Below, in pieces: positions 62,414 to 64,000 of a stretch of DNA of 64,000 bases. The translations under genes and the position numbers were made by a program. The notes below the pieces were generated by a model. That model ran no database searches. It had not been told where the DNA came from and saw only the letters and a program-made list of their open reading frames with translations. This DNA comes from Melampsora larici-populina 98AG31 (lineage: Eukaryota > Basidiomycota > Pucciniomycetes > Pucciniales > Melampsoraceae): assembly GCF_000204055.1 (NCBI RefSeq), contig NW_006768780.1:408286-472285 (forward strand). The letters are read 5' to 3'. Numbering within the stretch: position 1 is the first letter of the stretch; every line of letters begins with the position of its first letter.

Positions 62414-64000
62414 AATAGACACGCAGGACCAAAACGTTTGATGGCATCACATAAATGTATCAACATGTGAAACTTTGGCTTATTGGACCATTGTGCTGAG
62501 AGGTGAATAATGCATCGCAGGAAAACGTGTATATGAATTTCCAGTTTCTTGCAAAAGGTGGCCATGTCCGATATCTCGGTCTGAAATATATACGGCGCCA
62601 AATGGGCCAAAGATGTCCAGGCGTCCCGTTCAGCATCAGATAACGAAGAGCATTGGAAAAAAATGAAAGGAGCGGATTGTAGGACTGTGCGGAATTCCTT
62701 CCCAGTCAAGCTAAGAAAATGATTGATCATTGACTTAGGCTGAATGGGAGGAATGTTTAATCCAGATATGTTCATTGACCGCCATCGTCCCCAAATATCG
62801 TTTCTTTCTGCAACGGTGCAGTTCTGCATCTGGTGGCGTAGCAGGTATTTTGCAATACCCAACAACAGCACGTGCAAGATCTCCACTGGATTATCTATAT
62901 GGCCATCGAATCCTGTATAAATTGGTCAGAGACAACAAGTCAGTGAGGGTGAGGCAGTTATGATAAGAGTTGACCACACTCACCTTTCAAACGCAGGAAT
63001 GGGTTGAACAAACGTTCTCCAAATTTTTTGTTGAGGTCTTCACACATCTCAGCCACGGTTTCCTTTGGCAAACTCGGATCACGATGATAGTCTTGGACCT
63101 CCTTCACAAACGGCATGTTGGAGGTGTCACGTGTACCAGACTTTGCTGACTCAGCATCGAACGCCCCAATCGTCCCCGGACGTTGGGCCAATTTCCAAAG
63201 ATCTTCGGTGTTCTTTTTTGTTGTAGGCCAGCTGCGTCTTGGTAGAGACAGCTGAACAGGACATAAAAATCATTATAATCAGTCATTGATGTTGTTTTGC
63301 GGTATCGTCAAGAATAGATGTAATTGATTGTTACCTTGTTTCCTCTTTCGTCAACACCCACAAAGTTACTGACATACTTTAAAGTCCTTTTCTCCGCCAG
63401 GGTCTTTACTTTTAGGTCGCAGACACGACACGGGCTCAGCGAAACCGTAGGATTCATTGTATTAGATACCTCGGCATGCATTGGTGAGTCGCCTAGATGG
63501 CAGAGTACTACCGGCATCACAAGGACCTCTTTTTGTGTCAGATGATCATAAGCCACAAAACCATTTGTGGAGAGCTCACTGCAATAAAGGTAATATGTCA
63601 GGATTAAAATAGAACACGATCAGATTCCAGGATGAGAATGCCAAATTAATTGAGATAAATGGACATACTTGAGTTCATCAACCAACGGGTCAGCAAGCTC
63701 TAAAGCGCCGGCTGAGTTTGAAGTTGTCACGAAGTGACAGTTATATTCCTGATTTGAGAGCTTAGGAGGCAATCCAGCCAAAGTGAAGTAGAAAGCAATA
63801 TGCTTATTCCATCGCTTTGATATGTTGCCCGACAGGTCGTCGCAGTAAAGAACCAATGGTGTATGGCGAATGACTTTTCCTTTGGCCTTTTCGCGCCACG
63901 GATTTTGTGAAGGTAATTGGATGAAGTTCCCAGCGCCGACGTCCTCTGTTTTATATGTGAGTTAATGTGGCAACGTTCAAGAGAGTTAATATGACAAATC
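62414..64000 (-). mobile_element. Plavaka-like transposase gene, 5'/middle portion, running off the right edge
   Basis: Minus-strand exons with CDDLSGNISKRWNKHIAF, YFTLAGLPPKLSNQEYNCHF, LCHLGDSPMHAEVSNTMN, SPCRVCDLKV, VEILHVLLLGIAKYLLRH, LTGKEFRTVLQSAPF and NKPKFHMLIHL, separated by introns, ending PACLF at the LTR junction. The set (SGN.SK.WNKH, FTLAGLP....EYN.HF, VEILH..LLG..KY, NKPKFH.L.HL) is characteristic of basidiomycete Plavaka transposases. The gene continues at 44855 on the other side of the LTR element. No stop codons are seen in these exons. The N-terminus and left/right terminal inverted repeats of the transposon are not in view. Confidence 0.75.

Overview
The window is eukaryotic and fungal. 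Nearly every gene is split by short (about 50-120 bp) GT-AG introns, intergenic DNA is AT-rich, and two genes are clear fungal orthologues: protein kinase C (PKC1) and DNA polymerase alpha subunit B (POL12). The mix of small secreted proteins, a secreted multi-repeat RING protein, a CE16-type esterase, Plavaka-like transposons and large nested Ty3/gypsy elements suggests a rust fungus (Pucciniales), perhaps Melampsora. The species call is inference. All exon models below were made by hand from splice signals and reading-frame phase.

The left 38 kb is gene-bearing. From left to right: a secreted GDSL/SGNH esterase running off the left edge (minus, 1-1668); a secreted protein with repeated helical units and a C-terminal RING finger (minus, 3024-5472); a small hairpin-rich element (6145-6487); PKC1 in 12 coding exons (plus, 6767-10864); a small secreted orphan protein (minus, 12046-13023); a decayed coding fragment (about 13330-13715); POL12 in six exons (plus, 15451-17685); a mucin-like single-pass membrane protein (minus, 19158-21313); an NTF2/SnoaL-fold protein (plus, 23631-24587); a very long, acidic, disordered protein of about 2189 residues with AT-hook-like motifs (plus, 25665-32762); and a FAM72-type protein with long disordered extensions (minus, 34781-38206).

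The right 24 kb (from about 39.7 kb) is a three-level nest of mobile DNA. The host layer is a Plavaka-like DNA transposase gene on the minus strand, ending at 43589 and running off the right edge. Next to it are two smaller genes (39696-41984 minus and 42925-43546 plus) that now carry in-frame stops. A Ty3/gypsy element with 420-bp LTRs (44861-62413, target duplication AATAG) sits inside the transposase coding sequence. A second Ty3/gypsy element with 1.6-kb LTRs (47195-58349, target duplication ACGT) sits inside the protease region of the first, in the opposite orientation.

The most unusual object is in the innermost element. Between its pol stop and its 3' LTR, on the strand opposite to gag-pol, lies a spliced gene (48921-49821) whose first exon encodes an exact Zn2Cys6 (fungal zinc binuclear cluster) cysteine pattern. 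It appears to be an antisense DNA-binding protein carried by a retrotransposon. A second theme is in-frame TGA codons in three neighbouring mobile-element genes, most of which could come from CGA by TCG-to-TTG changes of the RIP/CpG-deamination type.
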